NCBI GenBank assembly: GCA_032158295.1
Contig: CM063255.1
Coordinates: 3,563,501-3,627,500 of the forward strand
Direction of reading: 5' to 3'
Origin: Pycnopodia helianthoides
Taxonomy: Eukaryota; Echinodermata; Asteroidea; Forcipulatida; Asteriidae
DNA: 64,000 nt
Every line of letters starts with the position of its first letter. Within the stretch, counting starts at the first letter, position 1. The notes under the pieces are model-generated. The model ran no database searches, was not told where the DNA came from, and worked only from the letters and a program-made list of their open reading frames with translations. The position numbers and the translations under genes are program-made. Shown in pieces: positions 33,050 to 45,500 of the stretch.

Positions 33050-34146
33050 AGAAGATTAGATGGGGTCACCCTTTGAATGTGATTTGTACAATTCGGCCGG
33101 AGCTTTTTTATGGTGCAAGTACCTTTCATGTAGCATTTATGGTTCTCCGATTATGATTGTTTTTAATAATAAACGTTGATTAATTGTTATGACGTCATCG
33201 ATGACGTCATCGCACCAAAACATTTTGGGTGTCATATACATAATACAATCTATATACATAGTAAGTTTCAAGACAATACCCTTCTTGGTTTATGAGAAAT
33301 GAACGTTTGAAATCTGAATTTTGAACTTCCGGTTTCAACCGGAAGCAAAGGTCATATGGTGTCACATTGTGTATGTGATTAGCATAATCTGGCAAGAGAT
33401 TTTTTATTGTGCAAATATCTTACATGTAGCATTTGTGATTCTCCAATTATGATTTTTCTAAATATTAAACAGTGATTAATTGTTATGACGTCATCGATGA
33501 CATCATCAAACCGAATTTCACACATACATATTTAAACACAAAGGTCTAAGTATTTGTGAAGTTTTAAGTCTAAAACCTTTATGGTTCATGAGATATGACG
33601 AGTTTTCTTTATGTAAGAAAATTCAACTTCCGGTTTTGAGCGGAAGTAAAGGTCACATGGGGTCGTACCTAATGAAAGATTTGTAGAACTGTTCAAGGGC
33701 CTTCAGATGATACAATGATTAAAGGTGTACCATATTTGGTTCATAGGATACAACGTTTCCGCCAAAAAAACCTTAAACGTCCGTTTTCGACCGGAAGTAA
33801 AGGTCACATGAGGTCACATTCTTTGTAAGAGTTGTAAACAAATTGTTGAACTTTCATATGAAGCGAAGATCATGTATTTATCATTTATGGTTCTCTAGAT
33901 ATGACGATTTACAGTTTTTCTCATTATTTTTTATTTTGGATGTTATGACGTCGTCGATGACGTCATCGCCCCGAAAAAGTTGCGGTTTCGTCTATACACT
34001 AAGGTCTAAGTGCATGATAAGTTTCAAGTCTCTAGGAGTTATACTTTTTGCGAAAATTGCGAGAGAAGGATCTCAGATAAAGTGGGGGAAAAAAAACAGA
34101 ACAGTAACAATAGGTTTTCGGGCGGAATGCCCGAACACCTAAAAAG
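33050..34146 (+). mobile_element. HINE/Helentron-like element with four core repeats and terminal hairpin
   Basis: Core repeats of about 200-300 bp carry GACGTCATCGATGACGTCAT-type palindromes (about 33,190, 33,487, 33,950) and CTTCCGGTTTCAACCGGAAG-type palindromes followed by CAAAGGTCA or TAAAGGTCA (33,327-33,353, 33,625-33,655, 33,780-33,808). A 12-bp-arm hairpin ends it: AGGTTTTCGGGC-GGAAT-GCCCGAACACCT (34,112-34,140), followed by AAAA. This architecture matches Helentron-associated elements; no Rep/helicase is present. Confidence 0.55.
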
Positions 34147-34361
34147 AAAAGTCTTACGAGACGTGACTTATGTCAATGCATGAGCGATTTTTCCAGTTGA
34201 GTAGATTGGATGATGAACAAAAAATGCAATCACACAGTTATTAAAACTCATCGGACGCTGGGAGGTTTGTTTTGAAGAGCACCTCTAATATATTTTTTTC
34301 ATGCAACATTTATACAAAATAATGAGTAACTATTGAGATATATTGATTGAAAAACTTTTAG

Positions 34362-34432
34362 AATAATGATACAACTGCCTTGTAATAATAATGATACAAC
34401 TGCCTTGTAATAATAATGATACAACTGCCTTG
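34362..34432. repeat. 24-bp minisatellite, three copies
   Basis: AATGATACAACTGCCTTG occurs three times in tandem, separated by TAATAAT. Confidence 0.9.
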
Positions 34433-34536
34433 AATCGGTTCATTGGACTTAAACAAAATTTCAAAACGTCATGAGATCAGTCCCTGTTAACCTACAACAT
34501 AGCTATGTAGCATTGAATGGTGGTAAATATATCATA

Positions 34537-34815
34537 CAGTGTGTAGTTTAATCAAAATATAGTGCTTTTCTAATTTAACAACTATCTCAACAGATAAACA
34601 ATTGAAAAACTGTAAATTATTCTTAAAGTGCCAACTTGATGGTAAATATCTTACAGTGTGTATTTTAATCACAAAATAGTACATGTCTAATTTAACAGCT
34701 CTCCCAACAAATATAACATTGCAAAACCACGATAAACTATTGCTAAAGTGCCAGATTGATGATGAATATCTTGCAGTGTGCCGTTTGGTCACAACATCGT
34801 GCATGTCTAATTTGC
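34537..34815. repeat. Tandem repeat of about 127 bp, 2.2 copies
   Basis: CAGTGTGT(A)..TTTAATCA, ATGTCTAATTT and AAAGTGCCA words recur with a spacing of about 127 bp at 34,537, 34,664 and 34,774. Confidence 0.7.
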
Positions 34816-34924
34816 AAACCTCCTTGGGAGATTTGGGCCATAATTATGGTGACTTAAACATGACTAGATTTCTTCCAAAAGTAGAGTATAAGCTAGTTTT
34901 TTCCCCGAAATACACCCCTCCTCT

Positions 34925-35055
34925 CAAAAAAAAAAATAATAATGAATAAACAAATACATAACAAAAAAACAAAAAATAAATAAATAAACAAATAAATAAA
35001 TAAATGAAAAAAATAAATAAAATAAATAAAATAAATAATTGAATAAATTATTGTA
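34925..35055. repeat. (AAAT)n-type simple repeat
   Basis: AAATAAATAAA-rich low-complexity stretch. Confidence 0.85.
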
Positions 35056-36487
35056 AAGCGCATTGATACGTTACTGTAAGATTAAAACAAATAAAACATT
35101 AAGTTGCCCTGTTTCCGGATAACAGCGTCTTTTTACCCATTCGCTGCACATAATGAGTTTTAAAACGATGTCAAAAATCCAAACTTTTGTATATGCTTTC
35201 CTTACGCATGCATGTAACCTCATTACAGTCGCATGTTGTGACTTGGAAGTCCGAAACCGAGACCTTGACACCCGATGGGGAGACCAAGACCACACAAAAA
35301 GGTATCGAGATGTTGGGGAGACTGAGACATGTTTAATCCTCTCATCCAAACACGGGCATTGCATCTTTAACGTTCAACACACATCTGTTAAACGTGTGGC
35401 CTGTTGTTAGTTAATGCATGATTGGCGCTTTTAAACCCCCTGTATGTTATCCCGAAACATTGCCCTCATTCGTCAGGAAAAAGCCAGTGCGTTTAAACGA
35501 AGGAAATAAACGGCATTATCAATATCAACAATTGTATGAAACTTATAACTGTTAACAGACTAACTACTGTGATATAAAGCTATTATGCGCACCTACTTTA
35601 AACCCTGTGCGAAGCCATGATACTGTTTACAACAGTGTACCAAAACACCAATTCGCTCAAAATGTATTTTTAAAAAATCATATTTTCCTTATGAGCCCCA
35701 GCCAAACAGCAAGGCGAGATGTCAAATTATACGTGGATAGATGTTCAAAACAGTGTGTTTGTTTAACCGCACTGAATTCAATCCCGTCTATTAAATGGCT
35801 CCCATTTTGGCTTAGTGGCTTGGCATGTGCTGTATTGTGTCTGACGGGTCTATATCTGATATTTTACAACATTACAGAGGGATTGTTTTCTACCCCCAAA
35901 ATATGACACGCTCCAAAACGTACTGTTTAAAATAGTGTGTTGGTTTAATGAGTGTGTGATTCAGAAAGTGCGTTGATGTAAGTGTGCGCGTATATTCCGA
36001 TCCTTTTCTTGGAGCAATTTTTTTTGTCACATCACTTTTTCCCACCCCAAAAAACATAATGGTTGGATGATTACATTAACAATTATTAATGTAATGAATT
36101 ATGATTAACACAAAATCTGGAAACTTTTGACGAAATATTGCTGAAACTCAGACATCTGTTTCGAAGTGTCACACTGCGAATTTACGTCAACTGAGATGCG
36201 CAAACAGATTCGACTTCACTAACAAACTGAAGTCAGGTAAAACATTCTAAATCAGGATACAAGTGCTACGTTACTTAGCGCGAAAACAGACTTTGTGTCA
36301 CATTGACTTGTGTGACGTTGCATGGAGTCGCCGGGGCAACAATATTTTCTAGTTGCAAATATTTATGGTCAATGTTCTACATCGATACGCCATGTTGTCC
36401 TGTCTGTGATGTTGTGTACATCGTTGAGCAAGATTGCGCAAGACTCCTCATTCACATGAAAAGTAAATAAGACAACGTTTTTCTTAC
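35056..36487. other. Spacer without recognised gene
   Basis: Several overlapping short frames on both strands, none with a recognised domain or splice structure. Confidence 0.4.
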
Positions 36488-36605
36488 GTCTTTTTAATGG
36501 CAGCATTGGCAGCTCAGTTTGCATCACTTGCGCGTATTCGCCTTTTGCACGGTCAGCTGTTTGCGTGTAGAGCATCAAATTGGACACAGCAATGAATAGA
36601 AGCAT
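36488..36605 (-). CDS. Candidate signal-peptide exon, phase 1 donor
   Basis: Minus strand ATG at 36,605: MLLFIAVSNLMLYTQTA followed by DRAKGEYAQV and PMLPLKR, then donor C|GTAAGA at 36,487. The hydrophobic core and the phase 1 ending are the same design as exon 1 of genes A-D. No partner exon is obvious downstream. It could be an alternative first exon for gene C, the first exon of a lost paralogue, or chance. Confidence 0.3.
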
Positions 36606-36619
36606 TACATAACTCTGTA

Positions 36620-36765
36620 TTGACCGTGCAAGTCTTGCGCGCATTCGAACATTTTTAGACCACTTTAATTGGTCTCATGTACTTTGCTTTAACCCGTAAA
36701 GGGAACAAACTCGCACACTTTAACGGGTTCAAATGTTCGAATACGCGCGAGACTTGCACAGTCTA
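36620..36765. repeat. Inverted repeat (fold-back), about 35-bp arms
   Basis: GTGCAAGTCTTGCGCGCATT near 36,626 is inverted as AATACGCGCGAGACTTGCAC near 36,740, with about 65 bp between. Confidence 0.7.
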
Positions 36766-37307
36766 TTGTCACGGTAACGATGACACTTTTATCCAAGCAA
36801 ATACATAGGCCTACATATAATAAAAATGAAGCATGAAGTCGAGGCTCTACACCCACATTGCGGATCCGTGCAAGTAGCGAATGGGTTGGTCTATATATTC
36901 CAATCGTGTCACGCAGGGTTTTAACATATTTTAAACACAATGAAAATAACAGAGCCGTCGACCGTTAAAAGATTGGATTTAAAGCATAACCGAAATCAAA
37001 TATTCAACCCAGTCCTGCAGCGCACCTACGCGCGCCTATCCCGTCCACCATCTAGGGTGTCAAAATGTACACAAAGACATTGACCCCAAACATGGTGGAA
37101 ATCGTAGACGCAAACTTTGTGGAGGTGCGTTCCACTTCCGCAAGAGGTCATAATTGCATCGCTTGAAATATTTAGCACACGCGAAGTGTTGTCGAAACAT
37201 TAAAATGACTGCACTTTGCAACAACAGCGTTAACATACTGTAAACAAAATGTCCATTACATTGTTTGTACTACTGCATGTTATTTAATACATAATGTGAA
37301 TACAACT

Positions 37308-37658
37308 TAAAGGTATTACACACTTTTGGTAACACCTCAATATCAGTGTCCACATTTTGTGTGATTCAACATGAGCATGAACAAACAAACTTGTGAAAGT
37401 TTGAGCTCAGTTGATCATCGAGGTCACGAGAAAATAGTGAAAGAGACCTTATGTGTTATTTGTCTTTTCAAACATCGAGTTTTTATCACGCGTGGTAAAA
37501 ACTATTGTTTTACTCATTTCTCAGAAACGATAGCACTTTAGGCAGAAATATTTTAGGGAACCCTTTCTACTATTACCTACTTTAAATCATGTAAGTTATG
37601 TTTGAATTGGTAAACTTTGTGATTTTCGATCTTACCAATAGTGTACAGGGCCTTTTAA
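37308..37658. mobile_element. TTAA-flanked MITE, family 1
   Basis: Left TTAA-AGGTATTACACACTTTTGGT, right ACCAATAGTGTACAGGGCCT-TTTAA. The interior has GTGAAAGTTTGAGCTCAGTT and GATCATCGAGGTCACGAGAA, words I recall from the abundant starfish MITE. Confidence 0.75.
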
Positions 37659-37859
37659 GTGTGTATCCCTTCCTGGCGAGGACGCGGTAAAATCATTTCC
37701 ACATAGAAATGAATATTCACGACTTGCTTACCTTCCACATGGTTCCACATCACATTTCGCTTGATAATCACACATTCCCATTGGTTAAATAACATTATTA
37801 GGTTTGCACTATGTTTAACAAGTTTGTTCAACCCCTATTGTACCTGGGAAATCACAGCA

Positions 37860-38640
37860 TGCTGTAAAGGAAAATTTACAACACTAAATTGGCCAACCAA
37901 AGAAATCAACATTGACGGGGAAAATATGAGCCATCTCAGATTGTGCAGACGACATAGCCATTATGGTCAACAACCCCACGATCTGAAGACACTGTTGCAA
38001 GAATTGGATACAGTTTATTGACTCAAAATGAGATACAAGGTAAAGGTAACGGCAGGGCCAGCAACAACTCCAAAGCAGATACTAGTTAACGGAACAGAAA
38101 TAGAACAGGTTGAAGATGGCATCTACAAAGGCCAACAGTTCTTCACAACAAAGACCAATACAACGAATTACGAAGAAGAATCAACGCTCGACATGGCATG
38201 CCTTTAGACGGTACAGCGCCATCATGATAGGCAACCTCCCAATGTGGCTGAAAGAAAAGTGTAGAACCAGTGCCTCTCTCTATTTCATTCGGAGCTGAAA
38301 CTTGAACACTAACATCAAAAATTGACAAACAACTAGCTGCAGCTCAACACGACATGGACAGAAGTATAATAGTTTCCACGTACACATGAATTAGGGAACT
38401 GACCAAAGTTCAGGACATCTTAGAAACAGTTAACAAGCAGCTGGACATGACACATTAGCCGCAGATCAGTCTTCAGCAATAACTCACTGGACATTGTAAT
38501 ACGTTAACGAACGGAACAGAGAGGGCCAGAGAAAAAGACGGAGAGACCAGCGAGGCATACAACCAAACAGACGTATGAAGCTAAACCACGAACCACAACT
38601 ATACACTTTCTATGGACGCCTGCCACTGGTTCCCTGTTTC
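37860..38640 (+). pseudogene. LINE reverse transcriptase/C-terminal remnant
   Basis: In shifting plus-strand frames: INIDGENMSHLR, then A-D-D at 37,945-37,953 (catalytic ADD box) with IAIMVNNPHDLKTLLQEL. Further on HAFRRYSAIMIGNLPMWLKE, ETWTLTSKIxKQLAAAQHDM-like residues, W-AGHISRRS-like residues and RARGRQRKRRRDQ-like residues. This is the palm end, thumb and C-terminal tail order of RTE/CR1-like non-LTR elements. Frameshifts at several points make it dead. Its 3' tail runs into telomere-type repeats. Confidence 0.75.
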
Positions 38641-38884
38641 TCAGCTGGTAACCCTTACTTTTTTTTTTTTTTTTTTTTTTAACCCTAGCCCTAACCCTCG
38701 CCCTAACCCTAACCCTAACGGAACAGAGAGGGCCAGAGAAAAAGATGAGGAGACCAGCGAGGCATACAACCAAACAGACGTATGAAGCTAAACCACGAAC
38801 CACAACTATGCACTTTCTATGGACGCCTGCCACTGGTTCCCTATTTCTCAGCTGGTAACCCTAACTGTTGTTTTCTTTTTTTAA
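38511..38884 (+). repeat. Tandem dimer of LINE tail plus CCCTAA tract (207-bp period)
   Basis: ACGGAACAGAGAGGGCCAGA starts at 38,511 and again at 38,718. Each copy runs about 145 bp through CTTTCTATGGACGCCTGCC and TTTCTCAGCTGGTAACCCT, then a T-rich run, then CCCTAGCCCTAACCC. Copies differ by about five substitutions or small indels. Confidence 0.85.
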
Positions 38885-39175
38885 ACCCTAGCCCTAACCC
38901 TCGCCCTAACCCTAACCCTAACCCTAACCCTAATCCTAGCCCTAGCCCTAACCCTAACCCTAACCCTAGCCCTAGCCCTAACCCTAACCCTAACCCTAAC
39001 CCTAACCCTAACCCTAACCCTAACCCTAACCCTAACCCTAACCCTAACCCTAACCCTAACCCTAACCCTAACCCTAACCCTAACCCTAACCCTAACCCTA
39101 ACCCTAACCCTAACCCTAACCCTAACCCTAACCCTAACCCTAACCATAACCCTAACTCTAACCCTACCCCTACCC
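38681..39175. repeat. Interstitial telomere-type (CCCTAA)n array
   Basis: A short array at 38,681-38,719 and a long one from 38,885 with about 45 CCCTAA units, nearly pure in the centre. Variant CCCTAG/CCCTCG units lie at the left edge and CCCTAC/CCTTCC decay at the right edge. The TTAGGG repeat fits echinoderm telomeres. Long P-N-P-N or L-G-L-G frames here are artefacts of the 6-bp repeat. Confidence 0.95.
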
Positions 39176-39584
39176 CTTCCCTTACCCCATCTACCCCTAC
39201 CCCCACAGCTACCATAGAACGTGACGATGTTTGTGATTCATGGTTTAGCTTTATAATGTCTGCTTGGGTATCTCGACCAGCTGCAGCATTATTGGGGAAA
39301 TGTCAATTTTTTCCAATAAATACAAGTTATACATGGTGACGTGACATCATGCTAAGAGGCCCTCATCCTGCAGTGGATCGACAGTGGCTGAAAAGGTTAG
39401 TAGCCCAAGTAAATGTAGGGCTTTGACATACAAATGACCACTGCATTGTGATTATGCCTTCGCTGATGTGCTTGGTGTCACGGTTTAAGTGGATTTGATC
39501 TGCCATTGGTGTGTCAGATATGGGGAACACTATGGGAATATAATGGGGAGGGGGGGTGATTATACGTTGGTTGGGGTTTATTAA
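39176..39584. other. 3' flank of gene D
   Basis: No gene recognised. A G-run lies at 39,545-39,558. Confidence 0.45.
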
Positions 39585-42500
39585 CTAATTGAGCAAGGTA
39601 AGAGTAAATTCAGTGCATGGCTCGAAGAAACTCCATTCGGTGCTGTTGGTATTCTCCAGGATTATGAACATCCGGTCGGCCTGGGGTGGATATTGCAGGT
39701 CATGGTTCATGTATGGTGTTTCTACATCTCTGACTCCAGCCTCGATATGACCGCTGCTGTTATAGGCCACAAACAATGTCTGACCGAAGGAGTTTAGGTT
39801 GATTATGGTCTCCTCGCGGGTCCATGTGTTGTTGTCTTTTCGTTTGAAGATTCCAAAGGATGACGAGGTCAGAACTGCATACATATATATATATGCAAAA
39901 ATATAATACAGTAATTACAATGACACGAATTACCGATTGTAACCGATCATTATGTTTTTATTATTATGAAAACAATATATATTTATTATTACGTAGCGTT
40001 ATTTTGTGTGTGGCCCACTTCGAATGTTAAACTCATCGTGCAGGATGCTTCTTGTTGCTAGTCAATACCCTACTCTAAATAGTATGGTGGCCCTGAAGGG
40101 ACATCGCACATCGCAAACGTGTGTGCATACGTATGCGATGTTGCGAAAATTATCGCGAATGTGTGCGCACACGTATGCAATGTCGTGCAACAAATCGTGA
40201 ATATGTGCGCTTATGCGTTATTTATATGCACACACGTATGCAATGTCGTGAAACAAATCGCGAATATGTGGCACACGTATGCAATGTCGTTATTGCATAT
40301 CATGTCGCATACTTTGGGATGATGTCATAGTTGCGGACAATTTGTTAGTGACTTAGAGGGGACGTGGCACACAGCAGGTAACGTAGTCAGGCCCACGTAA
40401 TACTATACATTGTACCCAGGAACTTGGCACCAGGCCAAGTCTCGCCACGCGGAGTACCACCTCGCCTTGCCTGCCTCACAGCAATGACTACCGTTACAAT
40501 GACTGCTGCATATCTCGACTGGACGCAAGAAACTCCCCAGATCAGTAGAATTTTTATTGAAAGGTATGTGACAAAGGTATGCAATAAAATTCACGACATT
40601 GCAAATAAGTATGCGCACATATTCGCGAATTGTTTCCCAACGCGACAATTGCACACGTCGTGTGCGCACATATTCGCGAAAAATTTGGCGACATCGCATA
40701 CGTATGCGCACACGTTTGCGATATGCGATGTCCCTTCAGGGCCATCATTAATTAGCCTGTCCACTGTGAATAACATAGTCAATTGACTAACGAATTCAAA
40801 GAGCTGCATGTCGGTAACCATTTGAACACGAGGAGACAAATAATTGATCTGTAATGTTCTTATCAGTCTGATGCACTTATACAAATTGTCTATTATTATG
40901 GACTTACCCACTGAGAATTTAGCATGCTGAAAACCCTTTGCACCAGGAGAGAAGTTCACCCACACATCTCCAGGACCCTGAACGCTGAATTCCAGCCTCA
41001 TCGGTAAATCAAGGGGTTCCTCAACTTGAGTCAACCACGGATCTGTAGTGTAGATTCTTGGGCACGGTAATTGAGTAGTACGAGACCCTGAAGTCGACAC
41101 GAAAGTCAAATAATGAAGTTTAAACAAAAACACTGACATGAATATTCAAACCCGTCACCGTTTTCACGAAGAGCCATTGGCCCCGAAAATGCAATGTAAT
41201 ACGTTGTAACAGAAGAGCGTAAAATGTGGAAAAACTTGTTGTTCAAGTTTCACGAAGAGCCACATGTTGGTGTCATGTTATGACATGTTTTTTTTTGTGT
41301 GTGCGTGGGGTATTTTTCTAACTGTGCGCCTTGAGAGAAGACTATAGCTTTCATTCACGAGTTTCGTTAAAGTTACTACACAAAGTTTGTCTCCAGATTT
41401 CCTTGTTTTTTCTCCGTTTATTGGTGTAGGAACTTGTTTACCGGTAGTAGATTCTCTCGGGATTTGGCAGGTTCAGTCTACGTGTTGCATTACTCTAGTA
41501 TTGTGTTTTTGTTAAAGTGTTGTTGAGATCGTTCGTTGTTTAATCCTCGTTACTGTTTACTGCGTTGTTAAGTGCGGGAAGCCCACGCCATGTTTTTTAG
41601 GTTGTTGTGGTCTTACGTAGGCCTACCCCCTACAGTTTTCTTATCGCTGGGAGTTTTATATCATTGGAGATGTTCAGAATTTTATGTAAGATTTCAGGTT
41701 TTTTTTTTTTTTTTAGAATCCATTCTTGTTGAATCATATATGTTATTCCTTGATATACAATGCGATTTGTCAACGCACTACTTTTTATATGATTTGATGT
41801 AGTAGTGATGCGGGCCTACGCTCGTTCAGTGTCGCAGAATGATATTGTCTGTGTAAGTTGGTGACCCGCCGCCCAGAGTTAGACGCGTCGTCAGTCGTTA
41901 GTAATGACTTTAGACCAATTTGATTTGTTCAAGTTGATTGTTTTCTTTCAGCAATAGCATAACCTGTGTGTGTACCTGTAATTAGACATTGATTATTTGT
42001 CTTTCTTACGTTGCAGACCTATAACATTTTCGTCCATGAAATAACTACTGGAATTAACTTTATTTCAGTCACAAACGATGTTAACAAAATCGCCATCTTC
42101 ATCAAACTTGAAATAAGTGCTCAAATAATGTACCCGTTTACAACTTTTCAGCCAGTACAAGGGGGCGGACCCAGGATTTTCACAATTGATTCGCACACTT
42201 AAAGGGCTAATAATCCTAAACCCAAATGGAGGTGACCTATTTTTTTTTTAACGATAACAATACTATATGGAACTGGAACAATATTATATGAAACATCAAT
42301 TTGGGTCCAAAAAGTAGGGGGAAAGGTATAATCCCTTTGGATTACACTCAAATATGTTGTACCCCCGTGTTGTTTCGTTAAGTGCTTTCTCAGCGGTTAG
42401 TGCCTCAAGAGTGGCAATGGTGTGCCGCATGCAGCTTTTTTATTGCGGAGATCCTGTCCACCGTATAGGACGAGTTGTGTAGACATTTCGTCTGATAGCG

Positions 42501-45500
42501 CCTCTTTCATAATTTACCGTATTGGGGCTTCAGGATGTATGAAACGAACCAGCAAATGCGAAGCACAAAGCCTTACCGGCGGTGGGTCCGGTGCCAGTTT
42601 TAGGGCCCCTGAATTTGTTTCCGGTGCTCTTTGGTGAAATTGGATCCAATTCCTGCAGGCGTTTTGCGTGTTATATAGTTCAGGTGGTCGAAATAAACTG
42701 TAGGCGCTGCCCCACCATCCCAAATCCGCAATTGAGTAGCCACGACTGATGATGCAGGCTTATTTATTATCGACAAAAGTAGACAAAATCATTGCACTTC
42801 TATTTGACATTCATAAATACCCGGGACAGTTTATCCATTCTGATTGGTCGAGAATAGATTGCATTTCCTTGTTTAAACGTACAATATAAGCACGGCTAAA
42901 AGTGTTCAAACATACCCATGGCGCGCAAGATTGCGCAGGCGCTAATTTGCGCGAAACGCACTCAATACATACTTGCATTCAATCTAAAATCTGTTAGTAT
43001 TAGTACGCGCGCCAACACTCAACCGTTGAGCGTGGCATGCACATTCCTCGCAAAACGGGGCCCGATGACGTGACAGGAATTGAAAGTAAACAAAAAGGGC
43101 ATTAAATGAATGGAAATAGAAGAGGAGTTACTAGGTCGTGGCCATGCGAAAAAGGACTTCGCCTTCGGCTCGGTCTTTTATCACACGGCCACGACCATGC
43201 CGGTTAATAAACGGCCGGTTAAGACCTCGTCGCCTACTCTTTTTATTCTCTTATAAGCATACTGATAGACGTAGAATATTTGCTATGTTGTTTTATTTTG
43301 TATACTATTATATTCAATGCACCTGACCCCACGTTTCGTAAGAAGCAGTTTACATTCGGCTGTTTATCAAGACATCGTTAGGCGAGTATAACTTACCGTG
43401 ATGACGAGGAGTGGGGCTGACTGCTCCCTGTTTGGTTTGAGAGTCTTCACCAACCATCAGCACCTCGTAGGGCTTAACTTGAAGCTTCATGTTCACTCCT
43501 CCCAGACGGAACTCGGTGCATTCACACAGAGTCTGTTTAACAAAGCCGTATCGCTTAGTATCATCTTGGACTGGTTCCTGACCCATATAGCACACACACT
43601 CTTTAGCTGAAAGATACATCGATTTTGCGTTTTAAATCTTTCTGGCAATGTATCCATGGTATTCTCAAAAGAATATACGACAATGAAGAAAAGGTCCAGT
43701 TGTTGAAGAGAGAGAGAGGGAGAGAGATAGAGTGAGAGAGAGGGGGGAGAGGGTTGATGGGGGAAAGAAGCAGAAAGAATAATGAGAAGAAAAACGAATA
43801 AGGGAAACTCACTTCGACCCATGATCGAGTAGGGAATTAAATTTGATACATTTAACTAGACCGACAGTGATAAAACGCACACGACAAAAATGAATGAAGC
43901 TTGTGTGTATACACACATCACTTTGGCATGCGACGTCAAAGGTAGGAATAATATTAATAATAATAGCTTGCATTTATATAGCGCTTAAAGGAAACATAAC
44001 AGAATTGGTTTTTGCTAACGAAACAGTTGCTGGCAGTGTAAGCACTTTATGTAATATGTAATCCACCATATACACAAACTGAAAAACCTGTAGAAGTTTG
44101 AGATCGATCGGCCATCTGGGTCACGGGGAAATAGTGAAAAACCGATTACACATTTGCATAAATCATATAGATTAAAAAAACGCTCACTAAGCGATAAACT
44201 CCAATCGGAAAATTAGTTTATTCTTTGCTCATCAAATAATGGCATTTCAGACAGAAATATTTCAAGGGATGTTTTCTACTATTATCATCATTAGACCGTG
44301 TAAGTTTTATGTAAATCTGCGATCAAAAAGTATATTTTACAAGTTGTTTCTTACCAATTCTGTAATATTCCATTAAAACCCTCAGGGAAACAACGTGGTG
44401 AAAAAAATTATCCACATATTCCAAATATGGTCATAATTTCTTTTTCAATCGGCCAATAAAGCCAAGATTCCATGTAATCATCACCCCTGGTATACACCAC
44501 AAGCCTGTAGACTCCCATTGGCCAGGTTAAAACCACTGCCGAGTAAGGAGTAATGAATGACAGCAGCCCCAAGGGACAGCAATGTCCTTGGGAATTGTAA
44601 CTGGATATCTTAGTGAGCCAACTCCTTGTGCCATTATCTTTTGGTGTCGACCCTGTGCCGCCCAGAGCTAAAACAGGTCTTAAATAACACACACTGCTGG
44701 CCCAGACAAAAGCCCTGTGGGGATTAAAATTGCTTTGGGCTTGCAGGAGGGGGTTATTGACCTACACAACTGAGTGGTGATAAAATTCTCCACCTGGAGA
44801 CCACACGTTATACAAAATGGCCCGCTTCTCCGAGGGTTAAAACCATAAGCATTTATGTATCACGTCAAGTAAGAATCGGAGAATTTAGTATATTTTTGTT
44901 TATTATTTTAAAGAGGATGGGAACTTAGACAGATGCCATTTTGTGATCTTCTCATTTTCCAATAGAAAGAGCGCTCTCATGTGAGTGGGGAAAAATTTAA
45001 GGTCTCTAACCTCACGTAAAAATGGTGTAAATTGCCATTGTATTCAACGCCAGTGCAAATGTTGTCAACATCCAAAATATCTGATGTCATCTTTCCGAGA
45101 AAAATGGGTCTCTACATTTCTAGACGGGGATGTTTTGGTTCATAACTGACTTTCGATAATATTCAGTCAAAACAGCCTTGAATGGGAACCTTTGACTGTC
45201 AAAATATTCCTCCTTGGAACGTAAAGATGCAGTAGATGTTGAAATCCAATGCTGTCATGTTTCAAAATGGATCTGAACAAATCAGTATTGAGCCAAAACA
45301 TCCCCGTACAAAAATGTAGAGACCCGTTTTTCTCAGAATGATACATGTTTTAAATTTTGACAAATTTTGCTCTGGAAGGGTATCGAATACAATGGCAATT
45401 TACACCTTCCTTGCAACGAGGAACCAAACCACAGGGCTGTGGCACATATCAAGAAAAGCATAACCACTACAAATTGGTCGATCTCCCAACCCCGTGATAC

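Noticed and set aside
38782..39339. Long plus-strand ORF of P-N repeats and minus-strand L-G / R-V repeats (185, 124 and 88 codons)
   Set aside because: These frames only translate the CCCTAA hexamer array; a 6-bp repeat without stops is open in several frames.
40403..41139. ORFs with repeated NxCAYxxAM or CAHTYAM blocks
   Set aside because: Part of gene D exon 3 fused in frame with translated transposon iterons; not one protein.
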